Positions 42,601-50,491 of a stretch of 64,000 bases of DNA are shown here, piece by piece (position 1 is the first letter of the stretch; the number at the start of each line of letters is the position of its first letter). Source of the DNA: Paulinella micropora (Eukaryota; Cercozoa; Imbricatea; Euglyphida); NCBI GenBank assembly GCA_009731375.1, contig BJOX01000107.1, forward strand, positions 399,387 through 463,386, in the 5' to 3' direction. Below the pieces are notes generated by a model. That model worked only from the letters and a program-made list of their open reading frames with translations. It did no database searches and had not been told where the DNA came from. The position numbers and the translations under genes are program-made.

Positions 42601-43135
42601 TTCCTGCCATCTTCGGCCTTTTTCTAGTCGCTTTCGATGTCTAGGGCTGAGCTGAGTCTCGTCCAGACGGGCGCGGCCGCTACCGACACGCGAAACTGAA
42701 TTTCGTTTGTTGGCTGGCTCGCTTTGATCATCCGAAGAGCTAGTAAACATGCTAGAAGACCGTTTTTTGGATAGAAAATCATGGTCAGAGGTTTTCTGGC
42801 GTTCCTCCTGCTTCCCAGATGGCTGGCCGGAAAGTGAAATCACGTTTAGCGAGGAATTGCCGCTACCGACACGCGAAACTGAATTTCGTTTGTTGGCTGG
42901 CTCGCTTTGAGCATCCGAAGAGCTAGTAAACAAGCTAGAAGTTCTTGGATAGAAAATCATTATTAGAGATTGTCTGGCGTTCCTCCTGCTTCCCAGCTGC
43001 CTGGCCGGAAAGTGAAATCACGTTTAGCGAGGAATTGCTGGGCAAAGCAGCAGAAAGCAAGGAGCCGTCATCATCTTTGCGTATTACCTCACTCTGACGC
43101 TCAGGTTGCGTGTATGCTTTGAGAAGCCAAGACAT
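39343..43135 (-). CDS. Candidate transposase gene of element B1, multi-exon, with SAP and zinc-ribbon ends
   Basis: Minus-strand coding blocks lie at about 42935-43135, 41699-42960, 40540-40905, 39690-40539 and 39343-39620. The last two join through a GT-AG intron (39621-39689), giving ...KTGSEG then SRRKRGEG. Motifs in order: a repeated Ser-rich N-terminus, a Cys-rich segment (CGGMCGRECRHFY), TGDGGSDFTSRAF, PNHAWNPCDGAK, a SAP-like helix pair (VPKAQCVTLLEAMGLPTEGKVAELRARL) and a final zinc ribbon (CDICG...CEDCG) with an acidic tail. The D-G-G-x-x-F then N-H-x-x-N-x-C-D-G order resembles uncharacterised DDE-type transposases with an HGK-x-x-CDG motif. One frame change near 40539 may be an error. 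The 178-bp repeats lie in the intervening part. Identification as a transposase is inference. Confidence 0.45.
40905..41620. repeat. Four tandem copies of a 178-bp unit, possibly a duplicated exon
   Basis: The block CATAACTAACCTCACCGGAA recurs at about 40962, 41140, 41318 and 41496. On minus each unit contains an open segment (CCLFALARPVxGLEWHLIVGLG...TSGE) bounded by AG and GT, so each could be an exon copy. Copies are nearly identical, hence recent. Confidence 0.85.
42679..43050. repeat. Two tandem ~185-bp units in the N-terminal coding region
   Basis: CGCTACCGACACGCGAAACT occurs at 42679 and about 42864 with long flanking identity. On minus both encode SEPANKRNSVSRVGSG and NVISLSGQ, so the protein has an internal duplication. 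Confidence 0.85.
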
Positions 43136-43139
43136 ACCT

Positions 43140-43700
43140 CAAATCTAGCACAAATCAACAGTGTTGTGTCACATACAAAGCCATTTTGGAATACCATTGC
43201 ACTCCGTTGGGAGCGTACACGCAGTGGCACCTTAAAAAAACACGAAAACAACAATTAAGTGACATAAATAATAAGTCAAACACTAGTACCTTGCGGTGCC
43301 TTGCGCCAGAAGCGCAGGCTTTGCTGTTTACCACTACATAAGTCTAAAACAACCAAGAATGACAATGAGAGTCGCACCATGCACGTTAACGATATGGGGA
43401 AAATATTTGCATCCACCGGCACAAATAGGCATTTCCCTCACATTTGAAAGTGCTCGCTTGAATCAGACGGTTGTCGTCCGTAGGATCGCAACGTTATGGA
43501 AGCTTCAAGTAGCAAAAAATAAAATTCGAGTTGCCTCCATCCAAAAGATTCGAGTGGACAAGTCTTGGAGTTGTCAAGGGCTTTCTGCTGGTTAACAGCA
43601 GTGACGAGTGGCAACCGTTTGCGAGCCTGGATATTCCTCCTGATGTGTCGCGCGGTGCTATTGGAATCTGCCACATAATGAGGATACGTGGTCATTCTTG
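43140..43700. other. Spacer, possibly with an unrecognised + strand exon
   Basis: A + strand segment at about 43575-43680 reads LVNSSDEWQPFASLDIPPDVSRGAIG and may belong to the gene that starts its next block at 43680. No family recognised. Confidence 0.3.
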
Positions 43701-45180
43701 AGTGACAACTTCGTCTACAAGTACGTAGAAAGGGCCAATGTCGGGAAAAATCAGAGATTCGAAAGAAAGGAGGAAGGCCTCTTTAATGCGAGCAAGGAGG
43801 CAAGTCAAGAGCAGGGTAGTAGGAAGAGTGGCAGAAAAAGGCCTGCTCCATCTGCAGTGGTAGCTTGCTTGCTTGCTTGCTTGAATGCTTGAATGCTTGA
43901 ATGCTTGCTTGCTTGCTTGCTTGAATGCTTGCTTGTGTGCTTGCTTGCTTGCTTGCTCTCTTGCTTGCTCTTGCTTGCTTGCTTGCCCTCTTGCTTGTGT
44001 TGCTTGTGTTGCTTGCTTGCTTGCTTGTGTTGCTTGTGTTGCTTGCTTGCTTGCTTGTCTTGCTAGTCTTGCTAGTCTTGCTTGTCTTGCTTGCTTGCTT
44101 GTCTTGCTTGCTTGCTTGCTTGCTTGCTCTCTTGCTTGCTCTCTTGCTTGCTCTTGCTTGCTCTTGCTTGCTTGCTTGCTTGCTTGGTTGTGTTGCTTGT
44201 GTTGCTTGCTTGCTTGCTTGCTTGTGTTGCTTGTGTTGCTTGTGTTGCTTGCTTGCTTGCTTGCTTGTGTTGCTTGCTTGCTTGCTTGAATGCTTGCTTG
44301 CTTGCTTGCTCTCTTGGTTGCTTGTGTTGCTTGTGTTGCTTGCTTGCTCGCTTGTCTTGCTTGTCTTGCTTGCTTGTCTTGCTTGTCTTGCTTGCTTGCT
44401 TGCTTGCTTGCTCTCTTGCTTGCTTGCTTGCTTGTGTTGCTTGTGTTGCTTGTGTTGCTTGCTTTCTTGCTTTCTTGTTTGCTTGCTTGTTTGTTTGTTT
44501 GCTTGCTTGTGTTGCTTGTGTTGCTTGTCTTGCTTGCTTGCTTGCTTGCTTGTCTTGCTTGTCTTGCTTGCTTGCTTGCTTGCTTGATTGCTTGCTTGCT
44601 TGCTTGTTTGCTTGCTTGCTTGATTGCTTGCTTACATTTGTTCTGTTTGTTTCAGGCTGCCAAGAAGGCAACTAAGATTGCCGCTGCCCCTTCCGCTGCT
44701 GCCCCTTCTCAAGAGGTAGTCTGATTATTCACTTGTATTGATCTAGTATTACATTTGCTCTGTTTTTTTGAGGCTAATCACCCGGATGCCAAAGCACATA
44801 ATAAGAAGAGGAAACCAAATGTTGCTCATTCCGCTGCTACCCCTTCTCAAGAGGTAATTTGATTATTTACTTGCATTGATCTAGTATTACATTTGCTCTG
44901 TTTGTGTGTGGCCAATCAGCCGGCTGCCAAGGCACCTAATAAGAAGAGTGAAACTGTCAAGCCAGCTAACAAGAAGAAACTAACTGCTGGAGGCCGCTTG
45001 CTTGCTGCGTCTCAAGCTAAGCTTCAGTCTTCGCAATCTTCCGCTGCTGCCTCTGCTGCAACGGTATAGTATGAGTCACTTGCATTGCTCAAGTAATACA
45101 TTTGCTCTGTTTGTTTGAGGCCGCTGGAGCGCTAGCAAGCGGCACGCAAGAGGGGTCAAGTAGTCTGCTTGCTTACATAC
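43680..45180 (+). CDS. Unidentified gene with tandemly duplicated Ala/Lys-rich exons
   Basis: Coding block 43680-43858 (DTWSFLSDNFVYKYVERANVG, then a basic tail ending RKRPAPSAV) is followed by a GT donor. After a 797-bp (CTTG)n intron come exons at 44656-44715 (AAKKATKIAAAPSAAAPSQE), about 44773-44853 (ANHPDAKAHNKKRKPN...TPSQE) and about 44911-45063 (NQPAAKAPNKKSETVK...). The introns between them are about 57 bp and nearly identical in sequence, so exon and intron were duplicated as a unit. The tail is low-complexity and basic, like histone-H1 or nuclear-protein tails. Function not recognised. Confidence 0.4.
43859..44655. repeat. Intron made of (CTTG)n with CTTGTGTTG variants
   Basis: About 775 bp of CTTG tetramers with GTGTTG and CTCTTG interruptions, starting at a GT donor and ending ...TTTGTTTCAG. 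Confidence 0.9.
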
Positions 45181-45200
45181 AATGAATATATTTTGTTTTT

Positions 45201-46127
45201 GTGCCTAGTAGCGAATATGCTGCATCACTTCACGTGCAGCAGCAGAGATCGCCCACGCAACAGAGCAGGCAAGTGCAACAACAGCTGACATCGCTCGCCA
45301 GACTTTGCGAGCATACTAGGAACAGCGTGAAAGGCGTGGTACCGGCTAATGGTGCAGACATTCAGCCAGAGAAGGCAGGCGCCGGCGATGGTGCAGCCAA
45401 GCAGCCAGCTGTAGAGAAGGCAGGCGCCGGCGATGGTGCAGCGAAGCAGCCAGCTGTAGAGAAGGATGGCGCCGGCGATGGTGCATGCGCAGCCAAGCAG
45501 CCAGCTGTAGAGAAGGACGGCGCCGGCGCCGGCGATGGTGCAGCCAAGCAGCCAGCTGTAGAGAAGGACGGCGCCAGCGATGGTGCAGCCAAGCAGCCAG
45601 CTGTAGAGATGGACGGCGCCGGCGATGGTGCAGCCAAGCAGCCAGCTGTAGAGAAGGATGGCGCCGGCGATGGTGCAGCCAAGCAGCCAGCTGTAGAGAA
45701 GGACGGCGCCGGCGATGGTGCATGCGCAGCCAAGCAGCCAGCTGTAGAGAAGGACGGCGCCGGCGATGGTGCATGCGCAGCCAAGCAGCCAGCTGTAGAG
45801 AAGGACGGCGCCAGCGATGGTGCAGCCAAGCAGCCAGCTGTAGAGAAGGACGGCGCCGACGATGGTGCAGCGAAGCAGCCAGCTGTAGAGAAGGACGGCG
45901 CCGGCGATGGTGCATGCGCAGCCAAGCAGCCAGGAGGAGGAGGAAGAGGACTGAATGAAGGAGGAGGAGGAGGAGATGAAGGAGTAATAGGAGGAGTAGA
46001 AGAGGGCTCGGATGATGAAGGAATGAATGGAGGAGACGAAGATGAAGGAGGATTTGAACAAGAAGAGACGGGAGGAGGAGGAGCATATGGTAATCCCTTA
46101 CCACCTGCATACACGGGAGGAGGATGA
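45201..46127 (+). CDS. Protein with 15-residue AKQPAVEKDGAGDGA repeats and Gly/Glu-rich tail
   Basis: 308 residues. After a Gln-rich N-terminus (HVQQQRSPTQQSRQVQQQL) about twelve 45- to 51-bp units encode AAKQPAVEKDGAGDGA variants, then a Gly/Glu-rich end. The TGA overlaps the ATG of the next ORF (ATGA at 46124-46127), an arrangement used for termination-reinitiation in retroelements. It may therefore be the first ORF of the Gypsy-type element or an unrelated host exon. The initiator used here is not certain (first codon region around 45201). Confidence 0.45.
   Translation: MPSSEYAASLHVQQQRSPTQQSRQVQQQLTSLARLCEHTRNSVKGVVPANGADIQPEKAGAGDGAAKQPAVEKAGAGDGAAKQPAVEKDGAGDGACAAKQPAVEKDGAGAGDGAAKQPAVEKDGASDGAAKQPAVEMDGAGDGAAKQPAVEKDGAGDGAAKQPAVEKDGAGDGACAAKQPAVEKDGAGDGACAAKQPAVEKDGASDGAAKQPAVEKDGADDGAAKQPAVEKDGAGDGACAAKQPGGGGRGLNEGGGGGDEGVIGGVEEGSDDEGMNGGDEDEGGFEQEETGGGGAYGNPLPPAYTGGG
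45361..45940. repeat. Coding minisatellite, 45-51-bp units
   Basis: About twelve units of the type GCAGCCAAGCAGCCAGCTGT with insertions of TGCGCA. Unit-to-unit differences are single substitutions or in-frame 6-bp changes. Confidence 0.9.
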
Positions 46128-47512
46128 CGAAAAATGATCGACTTGATCATAGTGATGGAGAGGAGATCACAGTGGAGGAACAACAGTGGGTGCAAGACCA
46201 CTATGACCTCACTAAAGAGTTTGATAACAAGATGGGGGGAGAGAAGGATACCTATGTGTGGATCCCTCAGGATCAAAGAAGAGAGAAAAGTCGTGCTAAA
46301 AAGGATGTCTATATCCTATTATCAAACACAGCACAGCTCCTCGGCAAACTGGTCTCTGATCCAGAAAAGAGAAAGAAGATACAGCATATCAAGTTTGGGG
46401 ACAAACACACCCACCTTGAATTACTCGATGCTATCTTTGGGGTGTACACTCAAACCCTGATTTGGGAACGTTCATACGGCCCACGATGTGAGGGTTACCT
46501 CCAGTACACACACCCAAGACCAATAGCCAGATTCCTCGCGACTGGTCAGGAGGCAGTCGATGTAACAAAAATGAAGACCAATCTGGGTTCGAAAAACTCG
46601 AGTGGCATATTTCATTTTTTTACGATGGAAATGAAGGCCTTGGAGGAGGGGAAGGCAGAGATGGAAAAAAGCATTAAGGCAGCAGGAGAAACTCTTGAGG
46701 TGTACGTTCACCCCCATGTCGTAAGACCGGATGAGCTGTCCTGGACCGACAATTGGGAATCCCAAGTGTGCACTGTCACAGTTCCGACATGCCATTGGGA
46801 CAAAAAGTCTATTGATGACTTAATCGAGAAGCGAAAGGAGGAGATTATATGTGTCGCACAAAGAAGCCCGTCGTTGGCGAGATTCGCGGAAGGAGTAGGA
46901 ACAGATGTCAATATTACTAACGGATGCTGTTTCCATGCGAAAGTAGTAGAAGAAAAAAGGGAGGCGTTTGTACCAAGGAGAACGGGGCGAATCCCGGATA
47001 CTCCACCAGAAACTATTAAAAGTTTTATTACTGATTTCTGGGGTGACGAGCCGACGTGGCCGCGTTCACTAACTGAAGTGAAGAAATGCTTACGGACTTT
47101 ATTCGAAAATAATAAGCCGTATACTATTATCCTGCCATATAATGAGAAGGCGATATGGGCGCAGGAAATAAGGGACCGGCTTATTGATCATCCTATACCG
47201 GTACCCTCTCGCAAGCAACAGCTAGTGGTGGCTTGTCGTATGGGAACTCGTGAGCAGAGCAGTGCATACAAGCGGAAGCTCAGAGACCTCGACAAGTTGA
47301 AATTGATACCGCAAGCATTCACATGCGTTGATGGTTTTTACACCCGTAAAGCTCTTTTGCAATACGCGAGACTCATTGACATGCTGGTGGAGCTCGGTAA
47401 AGATGATGAGCCGGACACGGTCACGTATGAAAAGACGGGCCTAGATGATGTCTCGGAAGAGGACTTAGGCTTGGAGGAGGACAGAGAACCCCTCAAGCAG
47501 CACGCAGATTAA
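46124..47512 (+). CDS. Unknown ORF upstream of the Gypsy-type reverse transcriptase
   Basis: 462 residues, intact, ending with TAA at 47510-47512. Mostly charged and helical. No CCHC knuckle or clear aspartic protease (D-T/S-G) was seen. Its position between a repeat-rich ORF and the reverse transcriptase, with an ATGA overlap upstream, suggests a Gag- or spacer-like part of the same retroelement, but I see no direct sequence evidence of that. Confidence 0.45.
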   Translation: MTKNDRLDHSDGEEITVEEQQWVQDHYDLTKEFDNKMGGEKDTYVWIPQDQRREKSRAKKDVYILLSNTAQLLGKLVSDPEKRKKIQHIKFGDKHTHLELLDAIFGVYTQTLIWERSYGPRCEGYLQYTHPRPIARFLATGQEAVDVTKMKTNLGSKNSSGIFHFFTMEMKALEEGKAEMEKSIKAAGETLEVYVHPHVVRPDELSWTDNWESQVCTVTVPTCHWDKKSIDDLIEKRKEEIICVAQRSPSLARFAEGVGTDVNITNGCCFHAKVVEEKREAFVPRRTGRIPDTPPETIKSFITDFWGDEPTWPRSLTEVKKCLRTLFENNKPYTIILPYNEKAIWAQEIRDRLIDHPIPVPSRKQQLVVACRMGTREQSSAYKRKLRDLDKLKLIPQAFTCVDGFYTRKALLQYARLIDMLVELGKDDEPDTVTYEKTGLDDVSEEDLGLEEDREPLKQHAD

Positions 47513-47545
47513 GAAGATGTCTGATGCCAAGAGGCGGCGCGGAAA

Positions 47546-48700
47546 ATCTTAGAAGAAGGAGTAGGCACGGAGAAGGAGAAGGAGCTTTTAAAAGCCAAAT
47601 TAGAGGCGAACAAGGAAATTTTTTACCCTCCACATGCAGGTGGTGTCAAGCCTGAAGATTTCACTGCCGGTATTTACAAAATACCGGGTGCGGAGCCGTC
47701 ACCGGCACCACGAAGGGCGAATTTGAGTATACATGAGGCGAAGATAGCGGAGGAGCTAGCAAGACAGCTGCTCAATGAGGACTTTATTGAGAGATCAACA
47801 TCTCCAATAGTCTCACAACCGAGAATAGTGCCGAAGCCAGGAGGAGAATGGCGCCTGACAGTTAACTATGCTCGTGTTAACAAGGTGCTGGAGGAAGAGA
47901 GAAATCCTCTCCCGACATTAGAAGAAGGAAGGAGAGTACTGCGGAATGCAAAATTCTATTCGGTCATTGACCTTAAGAATGGCTTCTGGCAGATACCACT
48001 GGAGGAAAAGTCCAGATGGCTGACGGCGTTTGTGGTGGGTATGGAAATATACCAATGGAAAGTGCTTCCGATGGGCCTCAAGCAAGCCCCAGGACTTTTC
48101 CAGAAGGCGATGCAGAAGATGTTGAGCAGTCAGTACGATGATTTGTCTGACGGTGGCTTTATGAGAAGGCGGGGACAGAAGGCGGGAGAATATGCATTTT
48201 GCTATATCGATGACATTATCGTATACTCTAACACAATGGAGGAGCATATCGATCATTTGTCCGATATATTCAGGCGCATCGGAGCTTTTGGCCTGAAGTG
48301 CAATCTAAAGAAGTGTCAACTTGCCAAGACGAGTGTGACATACTTAGGGTACGAGATCTCCCATAATCGAGTCTCGATATCCAAAGAGAAGAGGGAGGAG
48401 ATTATGAATCGACCGATACCAAAGAACCGCACTGAATTTCACTCATTCCTTGCGATGGCGCAATACTATAGCCAGTTTATACCCGATTGGGGTGCAACAC
48501 GGGCTAAGTTGGAGAAAATGATAGATTTTGGAGACTTTGAGAAGTGGGGCGAAGAGGCTTTGCAAGCGTTTCATGCGCTCAAAGATCTTATTTATAAAGA
48601 CCCGAAAGACGGAGGACTGGTGTTAACGATGCCCGACTTTACGAAACAATTCGTAGTCGATACAGACGCATCTAAGTTTGCGATTAGGGCTGTATTAAAA
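47546..48700 (+). pseudogene. Ty3/Gypsy-type reverse transcriptase, truncated in RNase H
   Basis: An open frame from about 47546 leads into canonical motifs: GGEWRLTVNYARVN, FYSVIDLKNGFWQIPL, VLPMGLKQAPGLFQKAM, CYIDDIIVYS (catalytic YxDD), YLGYEISHNRVSISKEK and the start of RNase H (FVVDTDASKFAIRAVL). Immediately after this, near 48700, the sequence changes to PLV-B, and the frame to 48820 is chimeric. Integrase, the rest of RNase H and LTRs were not found. So PLV-B (or a rearrangement) cut this retroelement. Confidence 0.85.
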
Positions 48701-48930
48701 CATTGTGATACTTTTGAAGAAAATAATCAAAGTCAAAAGATAGGTCTAAGTGTTTATACACAAGTTCCATTTTGTATTGAGACTGGCCCGGAAAGATTAA
48801 TAAATAATCTAACTGCTTAATGGCTTCTGGCCGTAGGTCGTTCAGATACTGGCTTGACATAATCACCTTACTTTTATAGTGTCTGTTCTTTTTTAACAAA
48901 TCGCTTACGAGCGGATTATTTTTCTGAGTA
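48700..48930 (-). pseudogene. C-terminal half of the PLV-B packaging ATPase, inverted
   Basis: Minus-strand frame with SDLLKKNRHYKSKVIMSSQYLNDLRPEAIKQLDYLLIF, the sensor/C-terminal region of A32-like packaging ATPases. The N-terminal half is on the + strand at 49261-49780, so the gene was split by an inversion with a breakpoint near 48930. The 3' end is cut at the junction with the retroelement. Confidence 0.7.
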
Positions 48931-48971
48931 ATGATTTTGTGGGAAGCAAAACATTTAATAAAAATATTCAA

Positions 48972-49250
48972 ATGTCATTCACACCAACAAAAATGAATGT
49001 TAAGTTTATTCATTATACGAACGACCAGACGGAAACCAAAACCAGAATTCTTTATATGGACAGAATTGGAAATATTGGCACATTTGCAGATAGTAATATA
49101 CCAAACATTTCAAACCTCAGTTATAATTTGGGCGTAGTGGGTTGGTCAGACGGACAATATACATTTAAAGTCCTTGAAACTGACAGCGGAAATATTGACA
49201 CAGGAAATTTAGCGGGAAGAATTGTTGTGTGTTTGAAATTTCTCTCTTAG
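48972..49250 (+). CDS. Unknown β-rich small protein
   Basis: 92 residues, starts MSFTPTKMNVKFIHYTND and ends GNLAGRIVVCLKFLS. β-strand-like pattern, could be a small virion protein or part of a capsid protein. It is 10 bases upstream of the ATPase N-terminal half on the same strand. Confidence 0.4.
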   Translation: MSFTPTKMNVKFIHYTNDQTETKTRILYMDRIGNIGTFADSNIPNISNLSYNLGVVGWSDGQYTFKVLETDSGNIDTGNLAGRIVVCLKFLS

Positions 49251-49260
49251 AATATACACG

Positions 49261-49782
49261 ATGCTGCAAATCAATAATGTCAAGGTGAAGCCTGTGAAGC
49301 AGGATGGAAACGGAGACAAAAAAGCCAAGGGTTATAAATTATTGAACGAGCCGTATGCTAATATATTTCTGCTTGCCAGAAAAAAGAGCGGGAAAACGAC
49401 AGCACTCTTTGAAATACTGAAACGGACAACAGACAGAAAAACCCGTATTGTCATTATTGCTTCAACAATACACAAGGACTACATTTATAAAGCAGTGGTA
49501 AAGCACTTTAAGAACAGGGGAAACCCGATGGCGGTCTATACATTTCTGAAGTCAGATAGTGTAAATGTGATAGACTATGAGTTAGAACAGACAGGACGAT
49601 CAACACGAAGGAGAAGTAAAACAGGACGAAAAAGAAACGATGGAGAAACCACGATTTCTTTATTTCGGAAAAGAAGAAAAAAAGAAAACTACCGAACCAA
49701 AAGAGATGCCAAGTAAGTATATTTCGCCAGAGGTTGTTTTTGTTTTGGACGATTTAGAAAGTGGACTAAGAGACAAGTCCTG
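49261..49782 (+). pseudogene. N-terminal half of the PLV-B packaging ATPase
   Basis: LNEPYANIFLLARKKSGKTTALFEIL gives a Walker A (ARKKSGKT). After a frameshift near 49590, the reading resumes with EKPRFLYFGKEEKKK and YISPEVVFVLDDLESGL, the Walker B. The frame ends at about 49782, where the inverted C-terminal half should follow. Different subfamily from the PLV-A ATPase. Confidence 0.7.
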
Positions 49783-49867
49783 ATATTTATATTCAGTAGC
49801 CATGATTATATACAAAGATTTAAAAAAATCTTTGAGTAAAAATATATTAAAAAATCACGAGTGATTT

Positions 49868-50161
49868 TTGTTATATAACACGAATTTTCAATTCGTTCAT
49901 ATACAAATGATTTTAATATTCTTGTTTGTGTGCTCGGCTATTTCGCGGACCGCCTGCGACTTTTACTCACTGGTAAGTGAAAAAAAGAATGAGAGTTGTG
50001 CTTATTGTATAAAGCAAGGAATAGAAACTAGTTTCAAGTGTGTTTTCATAAATAACGGAAATAATGCTTGTCGTAGTTTTGATGAGGCTTTGCCTTTAAT
50101 GTGTGCCGGCGATAGTTCTTGGTATAAAACAGCACTGTATGAATGTTCATTTCTTACTTGA
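49868..50161 (+). CDS. Small secreted Cys-rich protein, PLV-B copy
   Basis: Homologue of 24315-24566: FVCSAISRTACDFYS, then ESCAYCIKQG, FKCVFINNGNNAC, MCAGDSSWYK. The likely functional start is the internal Met at about 49907 (MILIFLFVCSA), which gives a standard signal peptide. Convergent with, and overlapping by 15 bases, the membrane-protein gene. Confidence 0.65.
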   Translation: MLYNTNFQFVHIQMILIFLFVCSAISRTACDFYSLVSEKKNESCAYCIKQGIETSFKCVFINNGNNACRSFDEALPLMCAGDSSWYKTALYECSFLT

Positions 50162-50491
50162 AGAACGTGAAGGAAGGCATATCCGAATCAATAGTGTTGA
50201 AATTCCGACATAAGTGTTGGCTACCTCGCTAGGTAAGTTCTTTTCAGATAGCCTCACGATACAAAGGGTTATAATGGCTATGATGATACCCATTTGAAAT
50301 AAGTATTTAATAAGTCGGCTGTCGGTCGGTCTGTTTTTTATGCAACAACAATTCCAGTTATCTTCCAATTCGTGCTCTACTTTTTTTTCTTCATTCTTAA
50401 GTGAAAGGTCTAAAACTCTATTTTTCAACTCTGGTGTTAGTTCGCCATCTATGTCTATGACTGGCGGTGGTGGGTGTAATCTAGGTGGCAT
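50147..50491 (-). CDS. Two-span membrane protein, PLV-B copy
   Basis: Homologue of 23677-24042: HPPPPVIDIDGELTPELKNR, CCCIK, membrane span YLFQMGIIIAIITLCIVRL, then a shorter second span. The C-terminus is altered (LPSRSSSKK). The ATG overlaps the fibre stop by 11 bases, the same linkage as in PLV-A. Confidence 0.65.
   Translation of the reverse strand: MPPRLHPPPPVIDIDGELTPELKNRVLDLSLKNEEKKVEHELEDNWNCCCIKNRPTDSRLIKYLFQMGIIIAIITLCIVRLSEKNLPSEVANTYVGISTLLIRICLPSRSSSKK

Larger units (their letters stand above)
38544..43700 (-). mobile_element. Unclassified DNA element with TGACGAAGTGG terminus (element B1), one end visible
   Basis: The end at 38544 starts TGACGAAGTGGTAAATAATA, continues AGGATCC, and then has a short hairpin (GGTCTCAT/ATGAGACC). 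The same 27 bases start inverted at 60156 and directly at 56680. About 1.1 kb (38544-39640) is repeated inverted at 59070-60156. Inside is a multi-exon minus-strand gene with transposase-like motifs. The other end of this copy was not found before 48 kb, so the extent given is that of the gene, not a proven boundary. Bases next to the paired outer ends are TA on both sides. Confidence 0.6.

Noticed and set aside
43885-44724. Leu/Cys/Ala-rich long frames resembling membrane proteins
   Set aside because: All are readings of the (CTTG)n intron in different phases.
45361-45940. CRISPR array
   Set aside because: Repeats are contiguous coding units without spacers, in a eukaryotic context.
45225-46276. 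Long minus-strand frames with repeated WLLGC/HHRRRR units
   Set aside because: Antisense readings of the coding minisatellite, whose + frame keeps sensible flanking sequence.
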